A stretch of 64,000 nt of DNA, from contig NC_014376.1 of the NCBI RefSeq assembly GCF_000144625.1, positions 992,001 to 1,056,000 of the forward strand. Reading direction: 5' to 3'. Positions 50,173 through 59,239 of this stretch are shown here, in pieces. Each line of letters begins with the position of its first letter. Position 1 is the first letter of the stretch. A model generated the notes under the pieces. The model ran no database searches. It saw only the letters and a list, made by a program, of their open reading frames with translations, and was not told the origin of the DNA. The stretch comes from [Clostridium] saccharolyticum WM1 (GTDB lineage: Bacteria; Bacillota; Clostridia; Lachnospirales; Lachnospiraceae). Position numbers and translations under genes: made by a program.

Positions 50173-51441
50173 ATGAATACGGTTTTGATCGTGGGCGGTG
50201 GCGCTGCAGGGATGCTGGCTGGGATAGCAGCAGCCATGAAGGGCAGTACCGTCCACATTTTTGAAAAGAATGAAAAACTTGGCAAAAAAGTCTATATCAC
50301 CGGCAAGGGGCGCTGCAATGTTACCAATGCCTGTGATACTGAAGAGCTGTTCGGTCATGTAGTAACCAATGCAAAGTTCCTTTACAGCAGCTTTTACGGC
50401 TTTACCAATTTTGATATGATGCACCTTTTGGAAGAGTTGGGCTGCCCTTTAAAAATAGAGAGAGGGAACCGGGTATTTCCGGCTTCCGACAAATCTTCGG
50501 ATGTAATAAAGGCTCTTACAAAAAGACTTCTGGAGCTTGGCGTCTCCATTCATTACCGAACCCAGGTGGAAAGACTTCTGGTGGAGGATGGGATTCTCCG
50601 GGGACTGGTTTTAAAAGATGGCGGGAAAAAGACAAAGGTGTATGGAGATTCTGTGATCGTAGCCTGCGGCGGCTTGTCCTATCAGGCCACCGGTTCCACT
50701 GGAGACGGCTATGAGATGGCAAAGGAAGCCGGCCATAGTGTCACCTCCTTATCTCCGGCCCTGGTTCCATTTTTAGTGGAAGAACCGGTGGTAAAGGAGC
50801 TGCAGGGCCTGTCTCTTCGCAATGTGGAGGCCGTGGTATTAAAAGGGAAAAAGGTGATTTATAAGGAGTTTGGGGAAATGCTGTTCACCCATTACGGAGT
50901 CAGCGGGCCGGTCCTTTTAAGCGCCAGCAGCTATGCGGTTAAAGAGTTAAAGAAAGGGCCTTTGACCCTTTCCATTGATTTAAAGCCGGCTCTTTCCGAG
51001 GAGCAGCTTGACTCCAGGATTCTGCGGGATTTTGAAGAGGCTGTCAACAAGCAGTTTAAAAATTCCCTGGATCATTTATATCCTTCCAAGCTGGTTCCTG
51101 TTATGGTGGATGCAAGCGGAATATCACCGGAGAAAAGGGTCAATGAGATCACCAGGGAGGAGCGTCAGAGGCTGGTCCGGGTGACCAAGGACTTTCGTTT
51201 GACCCTTACGGGACTTCGGGGGTATCATGAGGCCATTATTACCCAGGGAGGCATTTCCGTCAAAGAGGTGAATCCTTCCACCCTGGAATCAAAGCTTCTT
51301 CCCAGCTTGTATTTTGCTGGGGAAGTGCTGGATCTTGACGGGGTGACAGGAGGGTTTAATCTGCAGATCGCCTGGTCTACCGGTTGGGCGGCCGGAAGCG
51401 CTGCCGGAGAGGAGAATTCAAAGGATGAAAAAAGTTTATAA
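50173..51441 (+). CDS. FAD/NAD(P)-binding oxidoreductase, HI0933/YhiN family
   Basis: 422 residues. ATG 50173 follows GAGG at the end of tandem array B. Rossmann start MNTVLIVGGGAAGMLAGIAAA, then KNEKLGKKVYITGKGRCNVTNA, ACGGLSYQATGSTGDGYEMA, and the C-terminal ITQGGISVKEVNPSTLESK and GEVLDLDGVTGGFNLQIAWSTG. These flavoproteins are widespread, of undefined substrate, often placed before cmk-ispH. The stop overlaps the start of cmk by 17 bases, so it heads a coupled operon. Confidence 0.94.
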   Translation: MNTVLIVGGGAAGMLAGIAAAMKGSTVHIFEKNEKLGKKVYITGKGRCNVTNACDTEELFGHVVTNAKFLYSSFYGFTNFDMMHLLEELGCPLKIERGNRVFPASDKSSDVIKALTKRLLELGVSIHYRTQVERLLVEDGILRGLVLKDGGKKTKVYGDSVIVACGGLSYQATGSTGDGYEMAKEAGHSVTSLSPALVPFLVEEPVVKELQGLSLRNVEAVVLKGKKVIYKEFGEMLFTHYGVSGPVLLSASSYAVKELKKGPLTLSIDLKPALSEEQLDSRILRDFEEAVNKQFKNSLDHLYPSKLVPVMVDASGISPEKRVNEITREERQRLVRVTKDFRLTLTGLRGYHEAIITQGGISVKEVNPSTLESKLLPSLYFAGEVLDLDGVTGGFNLQIAWSTGWAAGSAAGEENSKDEKSL

Positions 51442-52120
51442 TATAGCTGTGGATGGACCGGCAGGAGCGGGAAAAAGCACCATTGCCAGATCGGTTGCAG
51501 AAAAGCTTAACTTTGTTTATGTGGACACAGGAGCAATGTACCGGGCCATGGCCCTGCATTTTTTAAGAAACGGGATACCGGCAGCCGACGAAGCAGCCAT
51601 TTCGAAGTCGGCGGAAGAGGTGGACGTGACCATATCCTACGAAAATGGGATGCAGCAGGTGATTCTAAACGGAGAAAACGTTTCAGGACTTATCAGGAGG
51701 CCGGAGGTCAGCTCCATGGCTTCTGCTGTTTCCATCTATATGCCGGTCCGAAGAAAGCTGGTGGAGCTTCAAAAGAATCTGGCCTCAAAGGAAAATGTCA
51801 TCATGGATGGCCGGGACATTGGTACCTGTGTCCTTCCCCATGCGGATCTTAAAATATATTTAACAGCCAGCAGCCAGGTCCGGGCCAAAAGACGTTATGA
51901 GGAGCTTACGGCAAAAGGAGAGGAGTGCAGTCTCAAGAACATTGAGTCGGATATCATTGAACGGGATTACCGGGATATGAACCGGGAGCATTCTCCCTTA
52001 AAGCAGGCAGAGGATGCCGTTCTTGTAGATACCTCCGCCATGACCATTCCTCAAGTTGTGGACCGGATCCTTCAACTGTTTTATGAAAGGAATATGGAAG
52101 GAGGCAGCCCATGGAAGTAA
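51425..52120 (+). CDS. cmk: Cytidylate kinase
   Basis: 231 residues. P-loop VDGPAGAGKSTIARSVAEKL at the N terminus, YVDTGAMYRAMAL, MDGRDIGTCVLPHADLKIYLTAS and RRYEELTAKGE are diagnostic. Phosphorylates CMP and dCMP with ATP in the cytosol. GAGAGGAGAATTCAA precedes the ATG inside the flavoprotein gene, and the 3' end overlaps ispH by ten bases. Confidence 0.96.
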   Translation: MKKVYNIAVDGPAGAGKSTIARSVAEKLNFVYVDTGAMYRAMALHFLRNGIPAADEAAISKSAEEVDVTISYENGMQQVILNGENVSGLIRRPEVSSMASAVSIYMPVRRKLVELQKNLASKENVIMDGRDIGTCVLPHADLKIYLTASSQVRAKRRYEELTAKGEECSLKNIESDIIERDYRDMNREHSPLKQAEDAVLVDTSAMTIPQVVDRILQLFYERNMEGGSPWK

Positions 52121-52962
52121 TTGTTGCCAAAACCGCCGGATTCTGTTTTGGAGTAAAGCGGGCGGTGGATCAGGTATATGAACAACTGAAACGGGATGAT
52201 AAGCCAATCTGTACTTACGGACCCATCATCCACAACGAGGAAGTGGTCCGTGATCTGGAGGAAAAAGGAGTCAGGGTGATCCGTTCGGAGGAAGAGCTTG
52301 AGATGATCCGGGACGCAGTGGTGGTCATAAGATCCCATGGAGTGGGGAGGCGTATTTATGAGATCATGGAAAAAAATGGAATCGAAATTGTAGACGCTAC
52401 CTGCCCTTATGTAAAGAAAATCCACAGGATCGCTGAGGAGCAGAATCGGGCGGGAAGAAGGCTCATTATCATCGGAAATGAATCCCACCCGGAGGTGGAA
52501 GGTATTAAAGGCTGGGGAAATGACAATACTTTAGTGGTGGAAACACCCGAGCAAGTGGAAAGATTACCTCTGTCGGAAGGGGAAAAGCTGTGTATTGTAT
52601 CACAGACGACATTTAATTACAATAAATTTCAAGATTTAGTTGAAAAAATTTCGGAAACGAGGTATGATATACTTGTTTTAAATACGATTTGCAATGCAAC
52701 ACAGGAAAGACAGGTGGAAGCAAAGCGGATAGCTTCAGAAGTGGATGCCATGATTGTCATTGGCGGAAAAAGTAGTTCCAATACCCAGAAGCTGTACGAT
52801 ATATGCCGAAGGGAGTGTAAGAATACTTACTATATCCAGACACTAGGTGATTTAGATCCTGATTGTGGAAATTCTGTGCGCAGCGTAGGTATTACAGCCG
52901 GGGCTTCAACCCCGAATTATATTATCGAGGAGGTTCATACTAATGTCAGAGTTAAGTTTTGA
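52111..52962 (+). CDS. ispH: 4-hydroxy-3-methylbut-2-enyl diphosphate reductase
   Basis: 283 residues. [16 protein letters not shown] gives the first cluster Cys; [56 protein letters not shown], and [11 protein letters not shown] and [11 protein letters not shown] complete the IspH pattern, including the conserved Cys ligands and catalytic Glu region. Makes IPP and DMAPP in the MEP pathway with a 4Fe-4S cluster. Its 3' end overlaps rpsA by 20 bases. In many clostridia ispH and rpsA are one fused gene; here the frames differ. Confidence 0.96.
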   Translation: MEVIVAKTAGFCFGVKRAVDQVYEQLKRDDKPICTYGPIIHNEEVVRDLEEKGVRVIRSEEELEMIRDAVVVIRSHGVGRRIYEIMEKNGIEIVDATCPYVKKIHRIAEEQNRAGRRLIIIGNESHPEVEGIKGWGNDNTLVVETPEQVERLPLSEGEKLCIVSQTTFNYNKFQDLVEKISETRYDILVLNTICNATQERQVEAKRIASEVDAMIVIGGKSSSNTQKLYDICRRECKNTYYIQTLGDLDPDCGNSVRSVGITAGASTPNYIIEEVHTNVRVKF

Positions 52963-54043
52963 ACAAATGTTAGAAGAATCATTGAAAACTATACGTACAG
53001 GAGAGATCGTCACTGGTAAAGTCATCGACGTAAAGGAAGATGAAATCGTCTTGAATATAGGTTACAAGTCCGACGGCATCATTCCGCGTAGTGAATACAC
53101 GGATAACCAGAATTTAGATCTTACAACCGCTGTACAGGTTGGAGAGGAAATGGAAGCCAAAGTCATAAAGGTAAACGATGGCGAAGGCCAGGTTGCCCTG
53201 TCTTACAAGAGACTGGCAGCAGACAGAGGCAATAAGAGATTGGAAGAAGCATTTGAAAACCACGAGGTACTTACTGCAAAAGTTGCGCAGGTACTTGACG
53301 GTGGTTTAAGTGTGGTTGTAGAGGGTGCAAGAGTTTTCATTCCTGCAAGTCTGGTTTCTGATACTTATGAGAAGGATTTATCCAAGTATGCAGACAAGGA
53401 AATTGAATTCATCATTACCGAGTTTAATCCAAAGAGAAGAAGAATCATCGGCGACAGAAAGCAGATCATGGTTGCTAAGAGAGCCGAGCTTCAGAAAGAA
53501 TTATTTGATAGAATCCATACAGGTGATGTAGTAGAAGGTACCATCAAGAATGTAACTGATTTCGGTGCATTCATTGACCTTGGCGGTGCTGACGGCCTGC
53601 TTCATATATCTGAAATGAGCTGGGGCAGAGTAGAGAGCCCGAAGAAAGCATTCAAGGCCGGAGAGAAAATTAAGGTTCTGGTTAAGGATATCAACGGAGA
53701 TAAAATTGCTCTTAGCTTAAAGTTCCCGGAAACCAATCCGTGGAAGGATGCATCTTCAAAATATGCAGTAGGAAACGTAGTAAGCGGAAAGGTTGCACGT
53801 ATGACTGATTTCGGCGCATTCGTTGAGCTGGAGCCAGGGGTTGATGCACTGCTTCACGTATCCCAGATTTCTAAGGAGCATGTTGATAAGCCGGCAGATG
53901 TTCTGGCAATCGGCCAGGAGATCGAGGCAAGAGTCGTTGATTTCAACGAAGGCGACAAGAAGATCAGCTTAAGCATCAAGGCTCTTCAGTCACAGGAAGA
54001 GACATTTACAGAGGATGCACCGGTATATTCTGACGAAGTTTAA
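52943..54043 (+). CDS. rpsA: Ribosomal protein S1-type protein with four S1 domains
   Basis: 366 residues. Four OB-fold S1 motifs at about 15-85 ([26 protein letters not shown]), 100-165, 183-253 ([34 protein letters not shown]) and 268-340 ([31 protein letters not shown]). It binds mRNA and supports translation initiation, or acts as the general S1-like protein. The ATG at 52943 lies inside ispH, behind GGAGG at about 52928, so it can be translated by its own site. The reading frame is shifted by one relative to ispH. Confidence 0.95.
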   Translation: MSELSFEQMLEESLKTIRTGEIVTGKVIDVKEDEIVLNIGYKSDGIIPRSEYTDNQNLDLTTAVQVGEEMEAKVIKVNDGEGQVALSYKRLAADRGNKRLEEAFENHEVLTAKVAQVLDGGLSVVVEGARVFIPASLVSDTYEKDLSKYADKEIEFIITEFNPKRRRIIGDRKQIMVAKRAELQKELFDRIHTGDVVEGTIKNVTDFGAFIDLGGADGLLHISEMSWGRVESPKKAFKAGEKIKVLVKDINGDKIALSLKFPETNPWKDASSKYAVGNVVSGKVARMTDFGAFVELEPGVDALLHVSQISKEHVDKPADVLAIGQEIEARVVDFNEGDKKISLSIKALQSQEETFTEDAPVYSDEV

Positions 54044-54070
54044 GCATAATAGATCATAGATCCAACAGTT

Positions 54071-54100
54071 AAGGAAGTGGAGAGATCCGCTTCCTTTTTA
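54071..54100 (+). terminator. Terminator after rpsA
   Basis: GGAAGTGGA-GAGA-TCCGCTTCC stem with one G-U pair, followed by a T run. Confidence 0.85.
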
Positions 54101-54134
54101 TGTTGTAAAAATGCCAATGGAAGAGAGGGATAAT

Positions 54135-56195
54135 ATGAAACACAGGATCAATTTCTGTCTGGCAGCCATTGTGATGCTGTCTTTTCTCATATCCGGGTGC
54201 GGGAAGACAAAGGAGGCACAGCCGGAACAGACGGCGGCCCAGCCTGCCAATGTAACGGGAGAAGCAAAAAGCGCCCCGGAGGAAACATCAGACGAGGGAA
54301 GGCTGGAGGATGATTACTATGGTTATGTAAACCGGAATCTGCTGGACCATACGGAGATACCAAAGGATTCCAACAGCTGGAGCTATTTTTATCAGTTGAA
54401 AAAGGAGTCCTATGAAGTTCTCAATGAGGTGCTGAATGAGGCGGTAAAAAACCGTCAGGAGGCGGAGCCTGATTCCCTGGAACAGAAGATAGCGGACTTA
54501 TATTTAACAGCTATGGACATGGAAGCCCGGAAAAAAGCCGGTTTTGGACAGCTTAAGCCTTATATGGATCAAATAAAAAATGCTTCCAGCATCAATGATT
54601 ATTTAAAAGGCATAGGAACCACCTATAGGGATCTGGGAGTGAGCAGCATCATTACGGTACAATGGATGGAAGATTTAAGAGATTCCAGCCGGTATTCCCT
54701 GTATGTGGATGGAGCAGATCTGGGTCCGGGAAAGGAGACCCTGGAGGATAAGACCCAGGAAAAACTGATTGATCATTACAAAGGCTATATTGCCAGGACC
54801 CTGTTGTATACCGGCATGAGTAAGGAAGAGGCAGAAAAAGCTGCCGCTGATATCCTTGCCTTTCAGAAGGATCTGGCAGAAAGCGCCCTTTCCTTAAGCC
54901 AGCAGAATGATCCTGATGTGATCTATAATCCTTACTCCTCAGAAGAAATTAAGAGTATGCTTCCGGAAGGTGCCGTAGATTCCTATCTTGCGTCAGCGGG
55001 GCTGACAGGAACGGATACCTTTGTGGTAACCCAAAAGGAGCAGATGATAAAAATCGGCCGATATCTGACGGAGGAACATCTCCCTGTTTTAAAGAACTAT
55101 TCCATCTTCAGCCTGGTAAATGATTTTGCTCCTTATCTTACCCCTGAGATCAGAGATAATTATCTGGACTGGAATAATGCACAGAGCGGCATTAAGGAAA
55201 GAAAAACCGATGAGAAGCTGGCCAGTGAAATGACTCAGGACATACTTGGTTTTGAATTTGGCAGGCTTTATGTAGAAAAGTGTTTTCTACAGGAGGATAA
55301 GGCCGCCATCCAGGAGATGGCCCGACGGATCCTTGAGGCCTATAAAAAGCAGATCATGGCCCTTAACTGGATGGGGGATGAAACAAAGGCGGAAGCTGTT
55401 AAGAAGCTGGACAACATGACCCTTAAGATCGGATATCCTGATAAATGGCCTGATGTTTATGGGAAGGCCTCTGTCACGCCGGCTGAAAAAGGAGGAAATT
55501 TAATCGACAATGTTCTTTCTCTGACGAAAGCTCTGAATGCCGTAAACAGAGAAAAAGTCCGTAAACCGGTGGATAAAGGTGAATGGGCCATGACGCCCCA
55601 GACGGTCAATGCTTATTATAATCCCACAGGAAACGAAATTGTATTTCCGGCCGCCATTTTACAGGCACCTTTTTATGATGCTGACGGAGACTATGCCTCC
55701 AATCTGGGTGGGATCGGTACGGTCATTGCCCACGAAATCAGCCATGCGTTTGATTCCTCAGGATCCCTTTATGATGAAAAGGGCAATTACCATATATGGT
55801 GGACCAGCGGGGACAGAGCCAAATTTAACGAGCTGGCAGGCCGGGTAGTGGCTTACTATGACGGACAGGAGGGCTATGAAGGCCGTCATGTAAACGGAAC
55901 ACAGACGTTGAATGAAAACATCGCAGATCTGGGCTCCATGGCCAGCATTACTTCTATTGTAGGAGACGATGTGGAAAGCCTTAAGAAGGTCTTTCAACAG
56001 TATGCCACCATATGGGCGGCTAAATATACGCCGGAAACTATGATCAAAAGGCTGAACACGGATGTTCATTCTCCGTCCAAGGTAAGGGTCAATGCAGTTC
56101 TAGGCGCCACAGATGCTTTTTATAAGGCGTATCCGGAAATTAAGGAAGGAGATGCTATGTATGTGGCTCCTCAGAAGCGTGTAAAGATTTGGTAG
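54135..56195 (+). CDS. M13-family metallopeptidase lipoprotein (PepO/neprilysin-like)
   Basis: 686 residues from ATG 54135, just after AGAGAGGGA; an upstream in-frame ATG is less likely because the signal peptide starts here. Lipobox SFLISGC places Cys about 19 as lipid attachment, so the enzyme should face outward. The domain opens DDYYGYVNRNLLDHTEIP, has zinc motif VIAHEISHAFDSSG near residue 530, a downstream NENIADLGSMAS Glu motif and ends near YVAPQKRVKIW. M13 enzymes cleave peptides and act in peptide use or signalling. Monocistronic between two terminators. Confidence 0.93.
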   Translation: MKHRINFCLAAIVMLSFLISGCGKTKEAQPEQTAAQPANVTGEAKSAPEETSDEGRLEDDYYGYVNRNLLDHTEIPKDSNSWSYFYQLKKESYEVLNEVLNEAVKNRQEAEPDSLEQKIADLYLTAMDMEARKKAGFGQLKPYMDQIKNASSINDYLKGIGTTYRDLGVSSIITVQWMEDLRDSSRYSLYVDGADLGPGKETLEDKTQEKLIDHYKGYIARTLLYTGMSKEEAEKAAADILAFQKDLAESALSLSQQNDPDVIYNPYSSEEIKSMLPEGAVDSYLASAGLTGTDTFVVTQKEQMIKIGRYLTEEHLPVLKNYSIFSLVNDFAPYLTPEIRDNYLDWNNAQSGIKERKTDEKLASEMTQDILGFEFGRLYVEKCFLQEDKAAIQEMARRILEAYKKQIMALNWMGDETKAEAVKKLDNMTLKIGYPDKWPDVYGKASVTPAEKGGNLIDNVLSLTKALNAVNREKVRKPVDKGEWAMTPQTVNAYYNPTGNEIVFPAAILQAPFYDADGDYASNLGGIGTVIAHEISHAFDSSGSLYDEKGNYHIWWTSGDRAKFNELAGRVVAYYDGQEGYEGRHVNGTQTLNENIADLGSMASITSIVGDDVESLKKVFQQYATIWAAKYTPETMIKRLNTDVHSPSKVRVNAVLGATDAFYKAYPEIKEGDAMYVAPQKRVKIW

Positions 56196-56204
56196 AATCC
56201 AAAG

Positions 56205-56248
56205 AACGTCTTGAAACGGCTTAAGCGGCTGAATCAAGGCGTTTTTCT
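56205..56248 (+). terminator. Terminator after the M13 peptidase gene
   Basis: AACGTCTTGA pairs with TCAAGGCGTT (one G-U) across an 18-base loop, followed by TTTTTC. Confidence 0.8.
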
Positions 56249-56305
56249 TGTGCACCATTTTACGAACGCTCTTTTAAAATGATTAGAAAAGATTTCATAA
56301 AAATC

Positions 56306-56334
56306 TTGACAACCGCTATTGGTTAGTGTATACT
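56306..56334 (+). promoter_or_regulatory. Promoter of the feo operon
   Basis: TTGACA (56306-56311) and TATACT (56329-56334) with 17-base spacing. The operator-like palindrome at 56322-56337 overlaps the -10, and a Fur-box-like element follows just downstream. Confidence 0.8.
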
Positions 56335-56337
56335 AAC
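56322..56337. promoter_or_regulatory. Palindromic operator-like site 1 (GTTAG-N6-CTAAC) on the feo -10
   Basis: GTTAGTGTATACTAAC has arms GTTAGT/ACTAAC around GTAT, overlapping the TATACT -10. Two further copies occur at 56936 and 59936. The shape is similar to DtxR/MntR-type sites; a repressor site is inferred. Confidence 0.55.
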
Positions 56338-56345
56338 TATTGTGT

Positions 56346-56364
56346 AATGGGAATGATTCTCATT
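56346..56364. promoter_or_regulatory. Fur-box-like element before the first feoA
   Basis: A 9-1-9 dyad AATGGGAAT-G-ATTCTCATT with eight of nine pairs matching, located about +10 of the predicted transcript. Confidence 0.6.
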
Positions 56365-56369
56365 AATAA

Positions 56370-56448
56370 AAAGTGCGAACCAGTTTACAGGTGTATCGAT
56401 ACGCCCGGTAACGGGACGGGGTCCTGCCTGACAGGCATGGGTAATTTA
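56370..56448 (+). other. Structured 5' leader of the feo mRNA
   Basis: Three adjacent hairpins can form: around GTATCGATAC (56392-56401), CCCG-GTAA-CGGG (about 56404-56415) and TGCCT-GAC-AGGCA (about 56424-56437), in a leader of about 125 bases. A NiCo (czcD) type metal riboswitch is conceivable because such RNAs occur before feoB in related bacteria, but I cannot match its consensus by eye. Ordinary leader structure is equally possible. Confidence 0.35.
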
Positions 56449-56467
56449 AAAAGAAAGAAGATGATGG

Positions 56468-56683
56468 ATGATGCCTCTGACAATGGTGAAAACAGGTGAA
56501 GCCAATGTGATCCGCAAGGTGGGCGGCAAGGAAGAAACAAGACGTTTTTTAGAGAATCTGGGCTTTGTATCCGGAGGAGTTGTAACGGTTGTTTCCGAAA
56601 TAGGCGGAAATATGATCGTAAATGTTAAGGATTCCAGAGTGGCGATTGGAAAGGATATGGCCAATAAGATCCTGGTGGAATAG
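56468..56683 (+). CDS. feoA: FeoA-type SH3-like iron transport protein, first copy
   Basis: 71 residues from ATG 56468 (ATG 56471 is an alternative). Short FeoA fold with VGGKEETRRFLENLGFVSGGVVTVVSEIGGNMIVNVKDSRVAIGKDMANKI across most of its length. FeoA proteins are cytosolic partners of FeoB. The gene is first after the promoter/operator region and 17 bases from a second feoA. Confidence 0.93.
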   Translation: MMPLTMVKTGEANVIRKVGGKEETRRFLENLGFVSGGVVTVVSEIGGNMIVNVKDSRVAIGKDMANKILVE

Positions 56684-56700
56684 AGAGGGAGAAAAAGACA

Positions 56701-56919
56701 ATGACATTAAAGGAAATTCCATGCGGAAAAACAGTGAAGGTAACAAAGCTCACCGGGGAAGGCCCGGTTAAGAGGCGGATCATGGACATGGGGATCACAA
56801 AAGGCGTAGATATTTTTGTGAGAAAAGTCGCTCCCTTTGGAGACCCGGTGGAAGTGACCGTAAGAGGATATGAATTGTCTCTGCGGAAAGCGGATGCGGA
56901 AATGATTCTTGTGGAGTGA
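56701..56919 (+). CDS. feoA: FeoA-type iron transport protein, second copy
   Basis: 72 residues. CGKTVKVTKLTGEGPVKRRIMDMGITKGVDIFVRKVAPFGDPVEVTVRGYELSLRKADAEMI spread over the sequence is the classical FeoA pattern, more canonical than the upstream copy. GAGAGGGAG precedes the ATG. Two FeoA proteins before FeoB are common in clostridia. Confidence 0.95.
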   Translation: MTLKEIPCGKTVKVTKLTGEGPVKRRIMDMGITKGVDIFVRKVAPFGDPVEVTVRGYELSLRKADAEMILVE

Positions 56920-56935
56920 TTTTTTTTACAAATGA

Positions 56936-56951
56936 GTTAGGTATGACTAAT
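56936..56951. promoter_or_regulatory. Operator-like site 2 between feoA and feoB
   Basis: GTTAGGTATGACTAAT matches the consensus of site 1 except the last base. It lies 41 bases before the feoB ATG in a short gap that also contains TGATAAATCA. Confidence 0.4.
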
Positions 56952-56992
56952 ACCTGATAAATCAGGTGCTGACAGGCGGAAAGAGGTAGAGT

Positions 56993-59176
56993 ATGTCAAT
57001 TAAGATTGCATTAGCAGGTAATCCAAACTGCGGAAAGACAACGCTGTTTAACGCGCTTACAGGATCCAATCAGTTTGTGGGGAACTGGCCGGGCGTAACG
57101 GTAGAGAAGAAAGAAGGAAAGCTGAAGGGCCATAAGGATGTGATCATCATGGACCTTCCCGGCATTTATTCCCTTTCTCCCTATACCCTGGAGGAAGTTG
57201 TGGCCAGAAATTATCTGATCACAGAGCGGCCGGATGCGATTTTGAATATTGTAGATGGAACCAACATTGAGCGTAACTTATATTTGTCCACTCAGCTTAT
57301 GGAGCTTGGAATTCCGGTGATCATGGCGGTCAACATGATGGACATTGTGGAGAAAAACGGAGACAAGATACATATTCAAAAGCTGAGCCAGAAACTGGGC
57401 TGCGAAGTAGTGGAGATTTCCGCATTAAAGGGAACCGGAATCCAGGAGGCGGCAAAAAAGGCCGTAGCCGTGGCAAATCAGAAAAACAAGGGAGTTCCGG
57501 TTCATAAATTTGCACCGGAAGTGGAATCAGTTCTGGATTCCGTTGAAGATAAGCTGGGAAATGAGATTCCCCAGGAGCAGAAACGCTTCTTTGCCATCAA
57601 GCTGCTGGAAAAGGATAATAAAATCCAGGCTCAGATGAAGCATGTTCCGGATGTGTCAGAAGAAATCAACCGGATTGAGAAGGAAATGGATGACGATACG
57701 GAGAGTATTATCACCAATGAGCGTTACGTATACATCTCTTCGATAATCCATGAGTGCTTTACCCGCAATAAAACGGAAAAACTGACAATATCCGACAAAA
57801 TCGACCAGATCGTCACAAACCGTTTTCTGGCTCTGCCCATATTTGCCGTGGTCATGTACATCGTGTATTATGTGTCTGTTACAACCATTGGAACCTGGGC
57901 GACAGACTGGGCCAATGACGGAGTATTTGGAGAAGGATTTTCCCTCTTTGGCTTAAATGTTCCAGGTGTTCCTGTGGTGATGGAAGGAATCTTAACTGCG
58001 GTTGGATGTGCGGACTGGCTCCAGGGCCTGATCCTTGACGGAATCGTGGCAGGTGTAGGTGCAGTTCTTGGCTTTGTACCACAGATGCTGGTACTTTTCA
58101 TCTTCCTGGCATTTTTGGAAGCCTGTGGTTATATGGCAAGAGTGGCGTTCATTATGGACCGTATTTTCCGTAAATTCGGCCTCTCCGGCAAATCCTTCAT
58201 TCCGATGCTGATCGGAAGCGGCTGCGGCGTTCCGGGCATTATGGCCTCCCGTACCATTGAAAATGACCGTGACCGTAAAATGACCATTATGACAACCACG
58301 TTCATCCCCTGCGGAGCAAAGCTTCCCATCATTGCTTTGATTGCGGGCGCATTGTTCGGTGGAGCATGGTGGGTAGCTCCAAGTGCTTATTTCGTTGGTG
58401 TGGCAGCTATTATCTGCTCCGGCATCATTTTGAAAAAAACAAAAATGTTTGCAGGCGATCCGGCTCCCTTTGTTATGGAGCTTCCTGCATACCATATGCC
58501 TACGGTTATAAATATCTTAAGAAGCATGTGGGAAAGAGGCTGGTCCTTTATTAAGAAGGCCGGAACTATTATCCTGCTTTCTACCATCGTGGTATGGTTT
58601 GCTTCCTATTTTGGCTGGATAGACGGCCAATTCCAGATGCTGGAAAGCGGGCAGCTTGACCATAGCATTCTGGCAATGCTGGGAAGCAGCATCAGCTGGA
58701 TCTTTACTCCACTTGGCTGGGGGGACTGGAAATCTGCAGTGGCTGCGATTACCGGACTGGTTGCCAAGGAAAATGTGGTAGGCACCTTCGGCATTCTCTT
58801 CGGTTTTGCAGAAGTGGCAGAAGATGGCTCTGAGATCTGGGGGACTCTGGCAGGAAGCATGACCCCTGTTGCCGCTTATTCCTTCCTGGTATTTAATCTT
58901 TTGTGTGCCCCTTGCTTTGCCGCTATGGGGGCAATCAGGAGAGAGATGAACAATGCCAGATGGTTCTGGTTTGCTGTGGGATATCAGACTCTGCTGGCTT
59001 ATGTGGTATCCCTTTGTGTTTACCAGATCGGTACATTGGTGACTACTGGTACTTTTGGAATCTTTACAGTGGCAGCCTTTGCTCTGATCGCAGGATTCAT
59101 TTACCTGCTGGTTAAACCATCAAAGGAAGAGAAAATGTCAAACATTCATTTAAGCAGCGTGGCTGGAGCGAAATAA
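56993..59176 (+). CDS. feoB: Ferrous iron transporter FeoB
   Basis: 727 residues. Cytosolic G domain with G1 AGNPNCGKTTLFNALTG, G2 T in WPGVTVEKKEG, G3 DLPGIYSLSPY and G4 MVNMMD-like (AVNMMD), then a helical domain to about 270. The membrane part has about nine helices with GCGVPGIMASRTIEN and IPCGAKLPIIALIAG gate motifs and CAPCFAAMGAIRRE near the end. Imports Fe(II) across the cytoplasmic membrane. GAAAGAGGTAGAGT precedes the ATG. Confidence 0.96.
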   Translation: MSIKIALAGNPNCGKTTLFNALTGSNQFVGNWPGVTVEKKEGKLKGHKDVIIMDLPGIYSLSPYTLEEVVARNYLITERPDAILNIVDGTNIERNLYLSTQLMELGIPVIMAVNMMDIVEKNGDKIHIQKLSQKLGCEVVEISALKGTGIQEAAKKAVAVANQKNKGVPVHKFAPEVESVLDSVEDKLGNEIPQEQKRFFAIKLLEKDNKIQAQMKHVPDVSEEINRIEKEMDDDTESIITNERYVYISSIIHECFTRNKTEKLTISDKIDQIVTNRFLALPIFAVVMYIVYYVSVTTIGTWATDWANDGVFGEGFSLFGLNVPGVPVVMEGILTAVGCADWLQGLILDGIVAGVGAVLGFVPQMLVLFIFLAFLEACGYMARVAFIMDRIFRKFGLSGKSFIPMLIGSGCGVPGIMASRTIENDRDRKMTIMTTTFIPCGAKLPIIALIAGALFGGAWWVAPSAYFVGVAAIICSGIILKKTKMFAGDPAPFVMELPAYHMPTVINILRSMWERGWSFIKKAGTIILLSTIVVWFASYFGWIDGQFQMLESGQLDHSILAMLGSSISWIFTPLGWGDWKSAVAAITGLVAKENVVGTFGILFGFAEVAEDGSEIWGTLAGSMTPVAAYSFLVFNLLCAPCFAAMGAIRREMNNARWFWFAVGYQTLLAYVVSLCVYQIGTLVTTGTFGIFTVAAFALIAGFIYLLVKPSKEEKMSNIHLSSVAGAK

Positions 59177-59192
59177 GCTCTGGTCCTGGCGG

Positions 59193-59219
59193 GGAGCCTG
59201 TATCTTCCATGCAGGCTCC
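59193..59219 (+). other. Intra-operon hairpin between feoB and its small partner
   Basis: Perfect 8-bp arms GGAGCCTG/CAGGCTCC around an 11-base loop, without T run. It may stabilise the mRNA or cause partial termination. Confidence 0.5.
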
Positions 59220-59239
59220 AATAATAAGGAGGTACTTAT

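Noticed and set aside
49824-50285. Antisense repeat-rich reading frame across array B
   Set aside because: It is open only because of the 51-base period, has no ribosome site and overlaps pap and the flavoprotein gene.
49963-50600. Type III toxin-antitoxin system (tandem RNA repeats before a ToxN-like gene)
   Set aside because: The repeat arrangement is similar, but the following gene is a 422-residue flavoprotein and, at the other array, an ABC permease. Neither resembles a ToxN endoribonuclease, and no terminator separates array and gene.
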